Source: Faecenecus sp036648855
GTDB lineage: Bacteria > Bacillota_I > Bacilli_A > RF39 > UBA660
Assembly: GCA_036648855.1 (NCBI GenBank)
Contig: JAVWCU010000015.1
Coordinates: 1-18,835 of the forward strand
Length of the DNA stretch: 18,835 nt
Direction of reading: 5' to 3'
Shown here: positions 1 to 7,384 of the stretch, one piece after another
How the letters are laid out: each line of letters opens with the position of its first letter
Position numbering within the stretch: the stretch's first letter is position 1
Program-made: the position numbers and the translations under genes
The notes under the pieces: model-generated
What the model was told of the DNA's origin: nothing
Seen by the model: only the letters and a program-made list of their open reading frames with translations
Database searches by the model: none

Positions 1-26
1 TTTAATTGTAAAGGGTAAGAAACAAG

Positions 27-55
27 AAAAATAAGCTTAGAAGTTTATTTTTTTT
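27..55 (+). terminator. Rho-independent terminator of an upstream gene outside the window
   Basis: An A-rich arm (27-38) pairs with 41-52 across a very tight loop, effectively TTAGAA, with one G-T wobble. It runs straight into an eight-T tract. No gene is visible in the first 26 bases, so it probably ends a transcript that starts left of the window and insulates spoIVA from it. Confidence 0.6.
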
Positions 56-63
56 AATTTGTT

Positions 64-92
64 AAATAATTTAGAACTATATCTCATACATT
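64..92 (+). promoter_or_regulatory. Sigma-E-type (mother-cell) promoter for spoIVA
   Basis: The -10-like element CATACATT (85-92) matches the known sigma-E -10 consensus CATACA-T. An AAATAAT element (64-70) lies 14 bases upstream, matching the -35 form with a central ATA and the usual 13-15 spacing. The gene served is spoIVA, which is sigma-E-dependent in Bacillus, so motif, spacing and context agree. The assignment is by eye and has not been scored against a matrix. Confidence 0.6.
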
Positions 93-118
93 TAAATGAA
101 ACATAAGGAGAGATGAGT

Positions 119-1594
119 ATGGATAAGTTAGAGATTATTAAGAACATTGCATCTAGGACAGGGGGAGATATTTATTTGGGGGTAGTAGGTGCTGTTAGAA
201 CAGGTAAGAGTAGTTTTATTAAGAAAGTGGTTGAAACTTTAGTAGTTCCCTATATTGCTGATGAGTATGAGAAGAAGAGGGCATTAGATGAGATACCTCA
301 GAGTGCAGCAGGGAAAACTATTATGACTACTGAGCCTAAGTTTGTTCCTAGTCAAGCAGCAGGAATTAATATTGATGATTTTTCATGTAGTATTAGGTTA
401 ATTGACTGTGTAGGTTATTTGATTGATAATGCTAAGGGAGCAGAGGATGAGAATGGACCTCGTTTAGTAAAAACACCTTGGTATGATGAGGCTATTCCGT
501 TTATTGAAGCAGCAGAATTAGGAACAGAGAAGGTTATTAAGGATCATTCCACTATTGGGATAGTGGTAGCAACAGATGGCTCAATAGGAGAGTTTTCTAG
601 AAAGGATTATTTGGAAGCTGAGACTAGAGTAATAAATGAGCTTAAAAGTATTGGGAAACCATTTATTGTAGTATTAAATTCAGTTCATCCTATGTTACCA
701 GAAACAGAAAAACTTGCAGAAGCTTTAAGAGAGGAACATAATGTTCCAGTTATGCCTATTAATATTGAGACAATGAATGAAAAAGATATATATGATATTT
801 TAAGAGAGGCTTTATATGAATTTCCTATTGTAGAAGTTAAGGTTAATATGCCAGAGTGGATAGCTATATTAAACCCTAATCATGAGGTTAAGAAGTGCTA
901 TATAGAGGCTATTAAGGAGAGTGTAGTAGAAGTTAATAAGTTAAGGGATACTTCTTTAATAACGGGGCATTTCTTAAATAATGAGGCTATTAGTAAAGCT
1001 TATATTTCGTCTGTAGACCCTGGAGCAGGTGTTGTTACTATTTCTTTAGAAGCACCCGCTGATCTATATAATCAAGTATTAACGGATATTATTAAGATTG
1101 ATGTTAAAAATAAGGCAGAGTTATTATCTTTGTTTCAAGAATTTAATGAGGCTAAAAGAGAATATGATCAGATTAAATATGCACTTAAAATGGTTAAACA
1201 AACAGGTTATGGGGTAGCTTCTCCAACTCTTTCAGATATGAAGCTAGATACTCCAGAGATTACTAAACAAGGTAGTAGATTTGGAGTTAAGCTTAAAGCT
1301 GTAGCACCTAGTATTCATATGATTAGAGTGGATGTGCAAAGTACATTTGAACCTATTATAGGTAGTGAAATTCAGAGTAAGGAACTTATTAATTACTTAA
1401 TGAGAGATTATGAAAAAGATCCTCAGAATATTTGGAAGAGTGAAATATTTGGAAGGAGTTTAGATGTAATAGTACAAGAAGGAATTCAGTCTAAAATAAG
1501 TTTAATGCCAGATAATATCAGGTATAAATTACAGTCTACTTTATCTAAGATAGTTAATAGAGGCTCTAATAATATGATTGCTATTGTTTTATAA
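119..1594 (+). CDS. spoIVA: Stage IV sporulation protein A (spore coat morphogenetic ATPase)
   Basis: SpoIVA is the ATPase that polymerises on the forespore outer membrane and forms the platform for coat assembly; it also helps attach the cortex. The 491-residue product is essentially full length against the 492-residue Bacillus protein. It has a Walker A motif GAVRTGKSS (residues 24-32, Lys30), the threonine pair in IMTTEPKF (Thr70/Thr71), a Walker-B-like DCVGY (96-100), and a C-terminus ending in a hydrophobic AIVL. An ATG also exists at 113, but AAGGAG (105-110) sits only 2 nt from it and 8 nt from the ATG at 119. The product from 119 begins MDKLEII, aligning with the Bacillus start. It stands alone behind a sigma-E-like promoter. 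In Bacillus hbs is the next gene; here a membrane protein gene lies between. Identity is very secure. Confidence 0.97.
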   Translation: MDKLEIIKNIASRTGGDIYLGVVGAVRTGKSSFIKKVVETLVVPYIADEYEKKRALDEIPQSAAGKTIMTTEPKFVPSQAAGINIDDFSCSIRLIDCVGYLIDNAKGAEDENGPRLVKTPWYDEAIPFIEAAELGTEKVIKDHSTIGIVVATDGSIGEFSRKDYLEAETRVINELKSIGKPFIVVLNSVHPMLPETEKLAEALREEHNVPVMPINIETMNEKDIYDILREALYEFPIVEVKVNMPEWIAILNPNHEVKKCYIEAIKESVVEVNKLRDTSLITGHFLNNEAISKAYISSVDPGAGVVTISLEAPADLYNQVLTDIIKIDVKNKAELLSLFQEFNEAKREYDQIKYALKMVKQTGYGVASPTLSDMKLDTPEITKQGSRFGVKLKAVAPSIHMIRVDVQSTFEPIIGSEIQSKELINYLMRDYEKDPQNIWKSEIFGRSLDVIVQEGIQSKISLMPDNIRYKLQSTLSKIVNRGSNNMIAIVL

Positions 1595-1597
1595 ATT

Positions 1598-1626
1598 AAA
1601 AAAGAGATTAGTTTCTCTCTTTTTTT
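1598..1626. terminator. Bidirectional terminator between spoIVA and the convergent membrane gene
   Basis: AAAAAAGAGA (1598-1607) pairs perfectly with TCTCTTTTTT (1616-1625) around an 8-nt loop. Both strands present a T-rich 3' side. The stop codon of the minus-strand gene (1608-1610) lies in the loop, so one hairpin can end both transcripts. Confidence 0.65.
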
Positions 1627-3245
1627 AGTAATAAATAAATAAAATAAATTAATCCTGTTAAAGAAATAAATCTAGTTATTTGTGTTAACTTAGTACCAGG
1701 GGAGGTTACATAGTAAGTACCATTTCCTTTAATAGTTATTTCAAGGAAACCTGCGGGGTTTTCTTTTTGTTCTATTAGTATACCGGTCTTACTCTTTATT
1801 TGATAACCTGGGTAATATAGACGAGGTAGTTCTAGTGTTACTTCGTTAGCCTTATTATTAATAGTAAAGACTAATTCTTTATTAGTGTTTTTTATAACAG
1901 TAATTAAAGAAGTATCAGTTATATTCTTTATAGATTGGTCTCGGTTATTAAAATAATCTATATTATTATAAGTATTAACTGGTAGGTATTCTTGGGAGTG
2001 ACCCATCCCTAGATTAGGGTCAATACTAGAAGTGGTTAGGTAGGTATGAGTAGATAATTTAGTTAGGAAGGGTAAGCAAGTAATTAGAATAATAAGGATG
2101 GTAATGACAGTAGTTCCTAATTTTAAAGAGGGTTTTTTAATATGGGTTATAAATAATGGGGCAATAAGACTTAGGGATATAACTAGCATGGTTTCACATC
2201 TCCAAGGAAACTGAATCATATATAAGAACTTTGGAACATATTCCCAAGGGAATATATCTAGGGAGATAATGAAGGCAAGAAGGGAGAAGATAATTAAGAA
2301 GTTAATTGTTTTATTAGATTTTTTTGCTTTTAAATAGGTTAGAATACTTACTATAGTTATACAGATTACGGAAATAGGAATAAATCTAGGGACTTCCCAG
2401 GAATAGTCTTTTAATATAGTAATATAATCTTTTATAGTGTTACTAAAGGCTTTTACATAGGCAATTCCAGATAAGTAGTTATCTTGGAAGACTAAGTAGT
2501 TACCTTGGAGTTTCACTTCAATAAGGGGTATTATTAGGGGAAGAACCAGGATAGTGACAAGGACAATAGCTTTGGTAATTAAGAGTAGGGTCTCTTTATT
2601 AAATAGTTTATGCCAATAGATAAAGATAAAGGGGATTAAAAACAAGCTTAAATATAGGGTAATGATAAGATGAGAATAGATTAAACCGGTATAGCCTATA
2701 ACAAATAGTATTAGGAATTTCTTTTTATCATGATTAATTAGCTCTAATAAACTTAATAAGATTAGGGGTATAAAGATAAAGGTAAATGCTTCGTTTAAGG
2801 CACTTCTTACTATAATATCTCCTAAACGATAGGGCATGAGAATAAATATTAGGGTGGATAATAAAGCTAATGGATTATTGTTAGTAATCTTTTTAGCTAG
2901 AAAGAACATGATTATACTAGATATAATGGTAATTAGTAAATACATAATTGCTAGGGTATCTAAGGTACTTAGTTTAAATAATTCAGTTATTTTTGCTAAA
3001 TAAGCAGTAGAGTAGTGAGGAAGAGGTGGATAAAAGAGATGGGTCCCATAGTTAAAACTATTACCAATATCAGGTAGTAGTTTGTCAATTAGAATATTAT
3101 TATTTAGATCTTTTTTTATAGCATTAATATTAGCAATATGGAAATTAGTGTCATGACCCATTATGTTGGTATTAGTAAGAATAGGTAACATACTAATTAT
3201 AGACATAAAAATAATAATGATTAGATAAAATATTTTCTTTTTCAT
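1608..3245 (-). CDS. Multi-pass membrane protein, YfhO / PTPS-related (GT-C-like) family
   Basis: This 545-residue integral membrane protein has about ten to twelve hydrophobic segments from residue 5 onward. It ends in a soluble beta-rich stretch (about 430-520) and a final membrane helix (about 523-540). Right after the first helix lies GHDTNFH (30-36), the acidic loop signature I associate with membrane proteins annotated as 6-pyruvoyl-tetrahydropterin synthase-related or YfhO-like, which resemble GT-C glycosyltransferases. Such proteins are thought to move sugars from lipid-linked donors outside the membrane, but no substrate can be inferred here. FPWR (about 342-345) is a further conserved-looking loop motif. 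GGAG stands 8 nt before the ATG at 3245. It is monocistronic, facing spoIVA, with no sporulation promoter evident. The family call is fairly good; the activity is unproven. Confidence 0.65.
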   Translation of the reverse strand: MKKKIFYLIIIIFMSIISMLPILTNTNIMGHDTNFHIANINAIKKDLNNNILIDKLLPDIGNSFNYGTHLFYPPLPHYSTAYLAKITELFKLSTLDTLAIMYLLITIISSIIMFFLAKKITNNNPLALLSTLIFILMPYRLGDIIVRSALNEAFTFIFIPLILLSLLELINHDKKKFLILFVIGYTGLIYSHLIITLYLSLFLIPFIFIYWHKLFNKETLLLITKAIVLVTILVLPLIIPLIEVKLQGNYLVFQDNYLSGIAYVKAFSNTIKDYITILKDYSWEVPRFIPISVICITIVSILTYLKAKKSNKTINFLIIFSLLAFIISLDIFPWEYVPKFLYMIQFPWRCETMLVISLSLIAPLFITHIKKPSLKLGTTVITILIILITCLPFLTKLSTHTYLTTSSIDPNLGMGHSQEYLPVNTYNNIDYFNNRDQSIKNITDTSLITVIKNTNKELVFTINNKANEVTLELPRLYYPGYQIKSKTGILIEQKENPAGFLEITIKGNGTYYVTSPGTKLTQITRFISLTGLIYFIYLLLKKERN

Positions 3246-3570
3246 AATATGTTCTCCTACTTAACTCTATTATATAATACTAAGAGTCTTTTGTTATAAA
3301 AAGTACTTAATTTTAGTAAAAATATGTAACTATATAAGATATATTAAAGGAATAGGAGTCATTTTAAGAGTATAAAAGGGATATTTAGAACTAAATTTTT
3401 TTGTATAATAAAAGAGTAATTGTAATAATTACTCTAATTTTCTCTAATATAGTCTAAATAGTTAGTCTAAAAGTGTTTTTTTTTGTTAATTTCATTGATT
3501 TAGTCTTAAAAATATGATATTTTGTATATGTAAGCATAGTATGCTTAAAAGAAAGTACGGAGGAATGAAA
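3246..3570. other. 325-bp divergent intergenic region with hairpin and putative hup promoters
   Basis: The region separates the divergent membrane gene and hup. A perfect 9-bp inverted repeat, AGAGTAATT (3413-3421) and AATTACTCT (3427-3435), encloses a 5-nt loop. It is preceded by a TATAAT (3404-3409) without a convincing -35. A second candidate promoter nearer hup is TTGATT (3495-3500), 17 bp, TATTTT (3518-3523). If the upstream TATAAT is used, the hup mRNA would begin near the hairpin and carry a leader of about 150 nt. No coding region is evident. Confidence 0.4.
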
Positions 3571-3843
3571 ATGAAAAAAGTAGAATTAGTTGAAGCTGTA
3601 GCAGAAAAGTCTGGATTAACTAAGGCAGATGCTACAAGAGCAATCGATGCAACATTTGAAGCTATTACAGGAGCACTTAAGGCTGGAGATAAAGTACCTC
3701 TAGTTGGATTTGGAACTTTTGCAATTTCTGCAAGAGCTGCTCGTGAAGGAAGAAATCCACAAACAGGAGCAACTGTTAAAATTGCTGCAAGGAATGCTGT
3801 TACATTTAAGGCAGGATCTGCATTAAAAGAATCAGTTAATTAA
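3571..3843 (+). CDS. hup: DNA-binding protein HU
   Basis: This histone-like protein dimerises and bends DNA to compact the nucleoid. The product is 90 residues, the standard HU length. It has the N-terminal helical dimerisation segment (MKKVELVEAVAEK), the GFGTF turn (about 46-50), and the beta-arm containing GRNPQTG (about 60-66), whose proline intercalates into DNA. The frame is open back to an ATG at 3514, but the ribosome binding site GGAGG (3559-3563) lies 7 nt before the ATG at 3571, where family homology also starts. It is a single gene with its own terminator. In Bacillus hbs follows spoIVA, and this neighbourhood keeps that association with one gene inserted. Function is certain; paralogue naming (hup or hbs) is arbitrary. 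Confidence 0.96.
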   Translation: MKKVELVEAVAEKSGLTKADATRAIDATFEAITGALKAGDKVPLVGFGTFAISARAAREGRNPQTGATVKIAARNAVTFKAGSALKESVN

Positions 3844-3850
3844 TAACTAG

Positions 3851-3874
3851 AAAAAGCCGTTTGGCTTTTTTTTT
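3851..3874 (+). terminator. Rho-independent terminator of hup
   Basis: AAAAAGCC (3851-3858) and GGCTTTTT (3863-3870) form a perfect 8-bp stem with the tetraloop GTTT, continuing into a nine-T tract. It starts 8 nt after the hup stop. Confidence 0.9.
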
Positions 3875-3898
3875 GTAATAATATGTAGTTAAAATCAC

Positions 3899-3928
3899 TT
3901 GTTGTAATTACTAAAAATATAGTATAAT
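3899..3928 (+). promoter_or_regulatory. Sigma-A-type promoter for cca
   Basis: TTGTTG (3899-3904), an 18-bp spacer and a consensus TATAAT (3923-3928) lie in the hup-cca gap, predicting a leader of about 70 nt before the cca start at 4004. Confidence 0.55.
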
Positions 3929-4003
3929 TAAGTTGTTAAAGTAGAGGTAAGAAGTAGTATTTCCTATTTAGGGATTTGCTATTAAGAAACTTGAGGGGGA
4001 CAT

Positions 4004-5107
4004 ATGTTAGAAACAGCTAAAAAGTTACTTAAAAAAATTGAAGAAGCTGGTTATGAAGCATATATTGTTGGAGGATTTGTTAGAGATTATTTACTTGGAA
4101 TAGAATCTAATGACATAGATATATGTACTAGTGCTACTCCTAAACATATTAGAGAAATATTTGTAACTGCTTGCCTACCTTATGAAGAATATGGTTCAGT
4201 TACTTTGATGATGCGTAATGTGCGTTTTGAAATAACTACTTTTAGACGGGAATATGCTTACTTTAATAACCGTAAACCTATTGAAATAGAGTATATTACT
4301 TCTTTAAAAGAGGATTTGTTAAGAAGAGATTTTTTAATTAATACTATTTGTATGGATTCTGATGGGAATATTTTAGATTTATTAAATGGTAGGGCTGATT
4401 TAGAGAAAAAACAAATACAAACGGTGGGAAATAGTAATGAGAAGTTTCATCAAGATAGTTTAAGAATTCTTAGAGCTATAAGATTTGCAACTAGTTTAAA
4501 TTTTACTTTAACAGAGGAGGTAAAAGCCTCTATTAAAGAGAATAAGCATTTATTAAAGACTTTGTCTTATCAAAGAAAGAAACAAGAGCTAGAGAAGATC
4601 TTTTTGAGTTCTAATGTTAAAAAGGGAGTTTCTTTATTAATAGAATTAGGAATAGATATAGAACTTGATATACCTAAATTGGGAAGTGTGACTTCTTTTA
4701 CCGATATAATATGTGTTTGGGCTAGTTTAGATGTTCTGGATATTTACCCGTTTACTAGTAATGAGCGAAATCTTATTAGTAAGATTAATGAGGTTATGAA
4801 CTTAGATTTGTTTGATCCATTTGTTCTTTATAATTATAAACTTTATGTTTGTAGTGTAGTAGCATCTTTTAAGGGGTTTGATAAAGCTGAATTGACACTT
4901 AGGTATGCAGAATTACCTATTCATATGCGTAAAGATATAATGATTACTAGTAGGGAGATAGCGGGTCTTTTAAAGAGAGAAATGGGAGCATATTTAAAAG
5001 TTATATATTTAGATTTAGAGGAGAAAATACTTAAGTTAGAATTAAGTAATAATTATGAGGATTTAGCTAAATATATCATAGAAACGTATTCATCACATAC
5101 TTTTTAA
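4004..5107 (+). CDS. cca: CCA-adding tRNA nucleotidyltransferase
   Basis: This enzyme builds or repairs the 3'-CCA end of tRNAs from CTP and ATP in the cytoplasm. It is a class II nucleotidyltransferase: flexible-loop GGFVRD (residues 23-28), metal-binding DID (37-39), RRDFLINT (107-114), the neck motif RILRAIRF (154-161), and a helical tail. At 367 residues it is slightly shorter than the roughly 400-residue Bacillus enzyme, mostly in the C-terminal tail that contacts the tRNA elbow. The start at 4004 follows a GAGGGGG ribosome binding site. A poly(A) polymerase or a split A- or CC-adding enzyme cannot be excluded from motifs alone, but the Bacillus-like context next to dnaD and nth favours a full CCA-adding enzyme. 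Confidence 0.9.
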   Translation: MLETAKKLLKKIEEAGYEAYIVGGFVRDYLLGIESNDIDICTSATPKHIREIFVTACLPYEEYGSVTLMMRNVRFEITTFRREYAYFNNRKPIEIEYITSLKEDLLRRDFLINTICMDSDGNILDLLNGRADLEKKQIQTVGNSNEKFHQDSLRILRAIRFATSLNFTLTEEVKASIKENKHLLKTLSYQRKKQELEKIFLSSNVKKGVSLLIELGIDIELDIPKLGSVTSFTDIICVWASLDVLDIYPFTSNERNLISKINEVMNLDLFDPFVLYNYKLYVCSVVASFKGFDKAELTLRYAELPIHMRKDIMITSREIAGLLKREMGAYLKVIYLDLEEKILKLELSNNYEDLAKYIIETYSSHTF

Positions 5108-5121
5108 TAGGAGGAGTGGTT

Positions 5122-5196
5122 ATGAAACGTTTTTTCTTTTTGTTTATTTTATTTTGGTTATATTCTTTATTTTTACATTCTTCTATTATTGTTTAA
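5122..5196 (+). CDS. Small hydrophobic ORF (24 aa), putative membrane peptide
   Basis: An ATG at 5122 follows an excellent ribosome binding site, AGGAGGAG (5109-5116), with GGAGG 7 nt before the start. It opens 24 codons ending in TAA at 5194-5196. The product starts MKRF and is then almost entirely Phe, Leu, Ile, Trp and Tyr up to HSS, giving one short membrane helix with a positive N-terminus. It lies 14 nt after the cca stop, so it is probably cotranscribed with cca. Its last codons overlap the -35 of the dnaD promoter. I do not recognise it. The strong ribosome binding site argues for real translation; the T-rich composition argues for caution. Confidence 0.45.
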   Translation: MKRFFFLFILFWLYSLFLHSSIIV

Positions 5197-5217
5197 AGAA
5201 AAATATAATGCTATACT
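5189..5217 (+). promoter_or_regulatory. Sigma-A-type promoter for dnaD-nth
   Basis: TTGTTT (5189-5194), exactly 17 bp, then TATACT (5212-5217), placed 25 bp before the dnaD start. The -35 overlaps the end of the small hydrophobic ORF. A second TATAAT (5204-5209) lies between the two elements. Confidence 0.55.
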
Positions 5218-5241
5218 AGGAATATATTTGGAGGTGGTACT

Positions 5242-5910
5242 GTGAAGAGTGGCAAGTTATTAGATTTACTAAAAGATGGATATTTTGTAGTACCACTTTA
5301 TTTGTTTAAATTAAAAGATAAGTTTGATTTAACTATGGAAGAGTTTATTTTCTTAGTATATTTATCTAATAAGGGTGATAAAGTGTCATTTGATCCTAGT
5401 AGAATTACTAAGGATTTAGGAATTGAACTTAGTTCTGTGATGGAATATGTTTCTAAGTTATGTGATAAGCATTTAATAGAAGTAATAGTATCTAAGAATG
5501 ATAAGGGAGTTATGGAGGAAGTTATATCTTTGGAGTTATATTATTCTAAGATTACGGGTTTACTAATGGATAATATAGTTAAAGAGGATAAGACTTTAGA
5601 TAGTAATATTTATTCGATTTTTGAACAGGAGTTTGGAAGAACATTAAGTCCTATGGAATATGAAATAATTAAGGCTTGGGCAGATAGTAATATAAGTAGG
5701 GAGCTAATTTTAAGGGCTTTAAAGGAAGCTAGTTATAATGGGGTATCTAATCTTAGGTATATAGATAAGATCCTTTATGAGTGGGGTAAGAAGGGTTTTA
5801 AGACGGAGGCTGATGTTGATAAGCATCAAGTAAAAAGAAGAGAAGAAAAGAAGGACAAGCCTAAGACAGAGATATTTGATTATAACTGGTTTGATGATGA
5901 AGATGAGTAA
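5242..5910 (+). CDS. dnaD: DnaD-like replication initiation/primosome protein
   Basis: DnaD remodels origin DNA and helps load the replicative helicase together with DnaB, DnaI and DnaA. The 222-residue product is close to the Bacillus length of 232. It has an N-terminal winged-helix oligomerisation domain (about 5-100) and a C-terminal DnaD domain (about 123-190) that carries the YIDKILYEW signature (173-181) used in DNA binding. The tail is charged and rich in Lys, Glu and Asp. The start is a GTG at 5242 with GGAGGT (5230-5235) before it. It overlaps nth, as part of the dnaD-nth operon known in Bacillus. Confidence 0.92.
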   Translation: MKSGKLLDLLKDGYFVVPLYLFKLKDKFDLTMEEFIFLVYLSNKGDKVSFDPSRITKDLGIELSSVMEYVSKLCDKHLIEVIVSKNDKGVMEEVISLELYYSKITGLLMDNIVKEDKTLDSNIYSIFEQEFGRTLSPMEYEIIKAWADSNISRELILRALKEASYNGVSNLRYIDKILYEWGKKGFKTEADVDKHQVKRREEKKDKPKTEIFDYNWFDDEDE

Positions 5911-6535
5911 GAAAGTAGATAAATTATTGGGATATTTAGATGAGTTATATCCTAACCCTATATGTGAACTTAAGTACAATAAGGATTATGAATTATTAAT
6001 TGCTGTTGTTTTGAGTGCTCAGACCACTGATAAAAGGGTTAACTTAGTTACTCCTATATTATTTGATAAATATAAGTCTTTAGATGAGTTAGTGAAGGCT
6101 AAAGAAGAAGATATTGCTAGTATTATTAGACCTATTGGGACGTTTAATAAAAAAACGGTTTTTATTAAGGAAATAGCTAGGAGATTATTAGAGGATAGTT
6201 TAGGGATTGTTCCTAATGATAGAAAGTTTTTAGAGAGTTTACCTGGGGTGGGTAGGAAAACAACTAATGTGGTTTTAAGTATTTTATATAATGAGGCAAC
6301 AATAGCGGTAGATACCCATGTAAATAGGGTGAGTAAGAGATTAGGATTAGCTTCTAAAGCGGGTTCAGTTTTAGAAGTGGAAAAAAGTTTAATGAAGAAA
6401 CTGCCTAAGGATGAATGGAGTAAGGTTCATCATCAATTAGTTTTTTTTGGAAGATATAAGTGTAAAAGTAGAAATCCTGAATGTAATAATTGTAAAATGC
6501 AGGAAGAGTGTAATTATATGAAGAATTTTAAATAA
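5903..6535 (+). CDS. nth: Endonuclease III (DNA glycosylase/AP lyase)
   Basis: Nth removes oxidised pyrimidines and nicks abasic sites in base excision repair. From the ATG at 5903 it has 210 residues. The helix-hairpin-helix LPGVGRKTTN carries the catalytic Lys119, the catalytic Asp137 lies in VDTHV, and an iron-sulphur cluster motif is formed by Cys187, Cys194, Cys197 and Cys203 in the classic C-x6-C-x2-C-x5-C spacing. The frame extends upstream to other possible starts (5894, 5897), but no convincing ribosome binding site precedes any. The ATGAGTAA overlap with the dnaD stop suggests translational coupling, and 5903 gives the best family fit. ypoC, which follows nth in Bacillus, is absent. 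Confidence 0.93.
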   Translation: MSKKVDKLLGYLDELYPNPICELKYNKDYELLIAVVLSAQTTDKRVNLVTPILFDKYKSLDELVKAKEEDIASIIRPIGTFNKKTVFIKEIARRLLEDSLGIVPNDRKFLESLPGVGRKTTNVVLSILYNEATIAVDTHVNRVSKRLGLASKAGSVLEVEKSLMKKLPKDEWSKVHHQLVFFGRYKCKSRNPECNNCKMQEECNYMKNFK

Positions 6536-6569
6536 ATTACCGAAAATTATCGTAATAATTATAATCTTA

Positions 6570-6578
6570 TGCTAAAAT
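6570..6578 (+). promoter_or_regulatory. Possible extended -10 promoter for the TasA-like gene
   Basis: TGcTAAAAT has the TG-N-hexamer form of an extended -10 element. A consensus TATAAT also lies at 6560-6565. Neither has a good -35 at normal spacing. One of them could give the gene at 6604 its own transcript apart from dnaD-nth. Confidence 0.35.
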
Positions 6579-6603
6579 GTTATTAGATGATAGGAGTGTA
6601 CTT

Positions 6604-7242
6604 ATGAGAGAAAAAAGAAAACAGGTATTTTTAGGTATTTTACTAATTATCAGTTTTATTATGGTAGTATTAGGAACTAGTTACGCTATCTTTACTTTTG
6701 CAAAAGCTGGAACAGTTGAAAATACTATTACAACAGGTAATTTAACATTTGTTTATGATGAGCAAGTTGGTCAGGGAAATGGAATTACAATCGCGAATGC
6801 GTTACCTATCAGTGATGATACAGGTAAGGTTCTAGTAGGAGATAGTAATGTTTTTAATTTTCAAATAATAGCATCTACTATGGGATCACCTATTAATTAT
6901 GAAGTTTATGCAGAGAGACAAAATAATTCAACTTTGCCAGGAAGTGTTGCTAAAATATATTTAACAACTAATACAGAATCAGTAGAGATTCCAAGTAAAA
7001 AGACAGTTACAGATGGTGGTAAAGTTAAAACATATAATGAGTTGACTGATACGGCAATTATTGGGCAAACAGGGAAAGTTATTTATCAAGAGTTTATCAA
7101 GAAAGATACAGTTAATTATATAAAGAATTTTAGATTAAGAATGTGGTTAAGTGATGCCGCTACTACGGTAACAGATGGTAACTGGGATTATAATAATCAA
7201 ACTTTTTCAGTGAAGGTTAGTGTTTTTGCTCATAATGGGTAA
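6604..7242 (+). CDS. Exported TasA/camelysin-like protein
   Basis: From the ATG at 6604 the product has 212 residues: a basic start (MREKRKQ), one hydrophobic helix (about 8-28), then a polar, beta-rich domain full of Thr, Asn and Val. After the helix it reads GTSYAIFTF and soon NTITTGNLTF. This resembles the GT-W/Y-A-x-F and TFxxGTL pattern of TasA and CalY precursors, cleaved by the SipW signal peptidase in Bacillus. The similarity is by pattern only. A biofilm-fibre or camelysin role is inference. The start is chosen because AGGAG (6592-6596) sits 7 nt before it, although the frame opens at 6577. It ends 13 bp before the assembly gap, so downstream partners, including any sipW, cannot be judged. 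An anchored rather than cleaved protein is equally possible. Confidence 0.5.
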   Translation: MREKRKQVFLGILLIISFIMVVLGTSYAIFTFAKAGTVENTITTGNLTFVYDEQVGQGNGITIANALPISDDTGKVLVGDSNVFNFQIIASTMGSPINYEVYAERQNNSTLPGSVAKIYLTTNTESVEIPSKKTVTDGGKVKTYNELTDTAIIGQTGKVIYQEFIKKDTVNYIKNFRLRMWLSDAATTVTDGNWDYNNQTFSVKVSVFAHNG

Positions 7243-7255
7243 TTTAAAAGAAGTA

Positions 7256-7355
7256 NNNNNNNNNNNNNNNNNNNNNNNNNNNNNNNNNNNNNNNNNNNNN
7301 NNNNNNNNNNNNNNNNNNNNNNNNNNNNNNNNNNNNNNNNNNNNNNNNNNNNNNN
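7256..7355. other. Assembly gap (100 Ns)
   Basis: Exactly 100 undetermined bases, a conventional scaffold spacer, so the real distance and content are unknown. The true gap could hold further genes between the TasA-like gene and the ZIP transporter. The 29 bases after it, up to the ZIP start, contain only that gene's ribosome binding site. Confidence 0.99.
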
Positions 7356-7384
7356 TTACTTCATATACTTAACTAGGTGATAGT

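Noticed and set aside
3514..3570. N-terminal extension of HU by 19 residues
   Set aside because: The ribosome binding site at 3559-3563 falls inside the extension and homology starts at 3571.
5122..5196. The small ORF as a SpoVM homologue, since SpoVM is a 26-residue partner of SpoIVA
   Set aside because: SpoVM is an amphipathic helix rich in Lys, Gly and Pro; this peptide is uniformly hydrophobic and has a vegetative-type context.
5719..5979. Open minus-strand frame of 86 codons under dnaD and nth
   Set aside because: It lies antisense to two well-supported genes, has no ribosome binding site and reads as low-complexity hydrophobic sequence.
7256..7355. The N run as evidence for a repeat or mobile element
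   Set aside because: A 100-N spacer is a formatting convention; nothing on either side shows terminal inverted repeats or transposase sequence.
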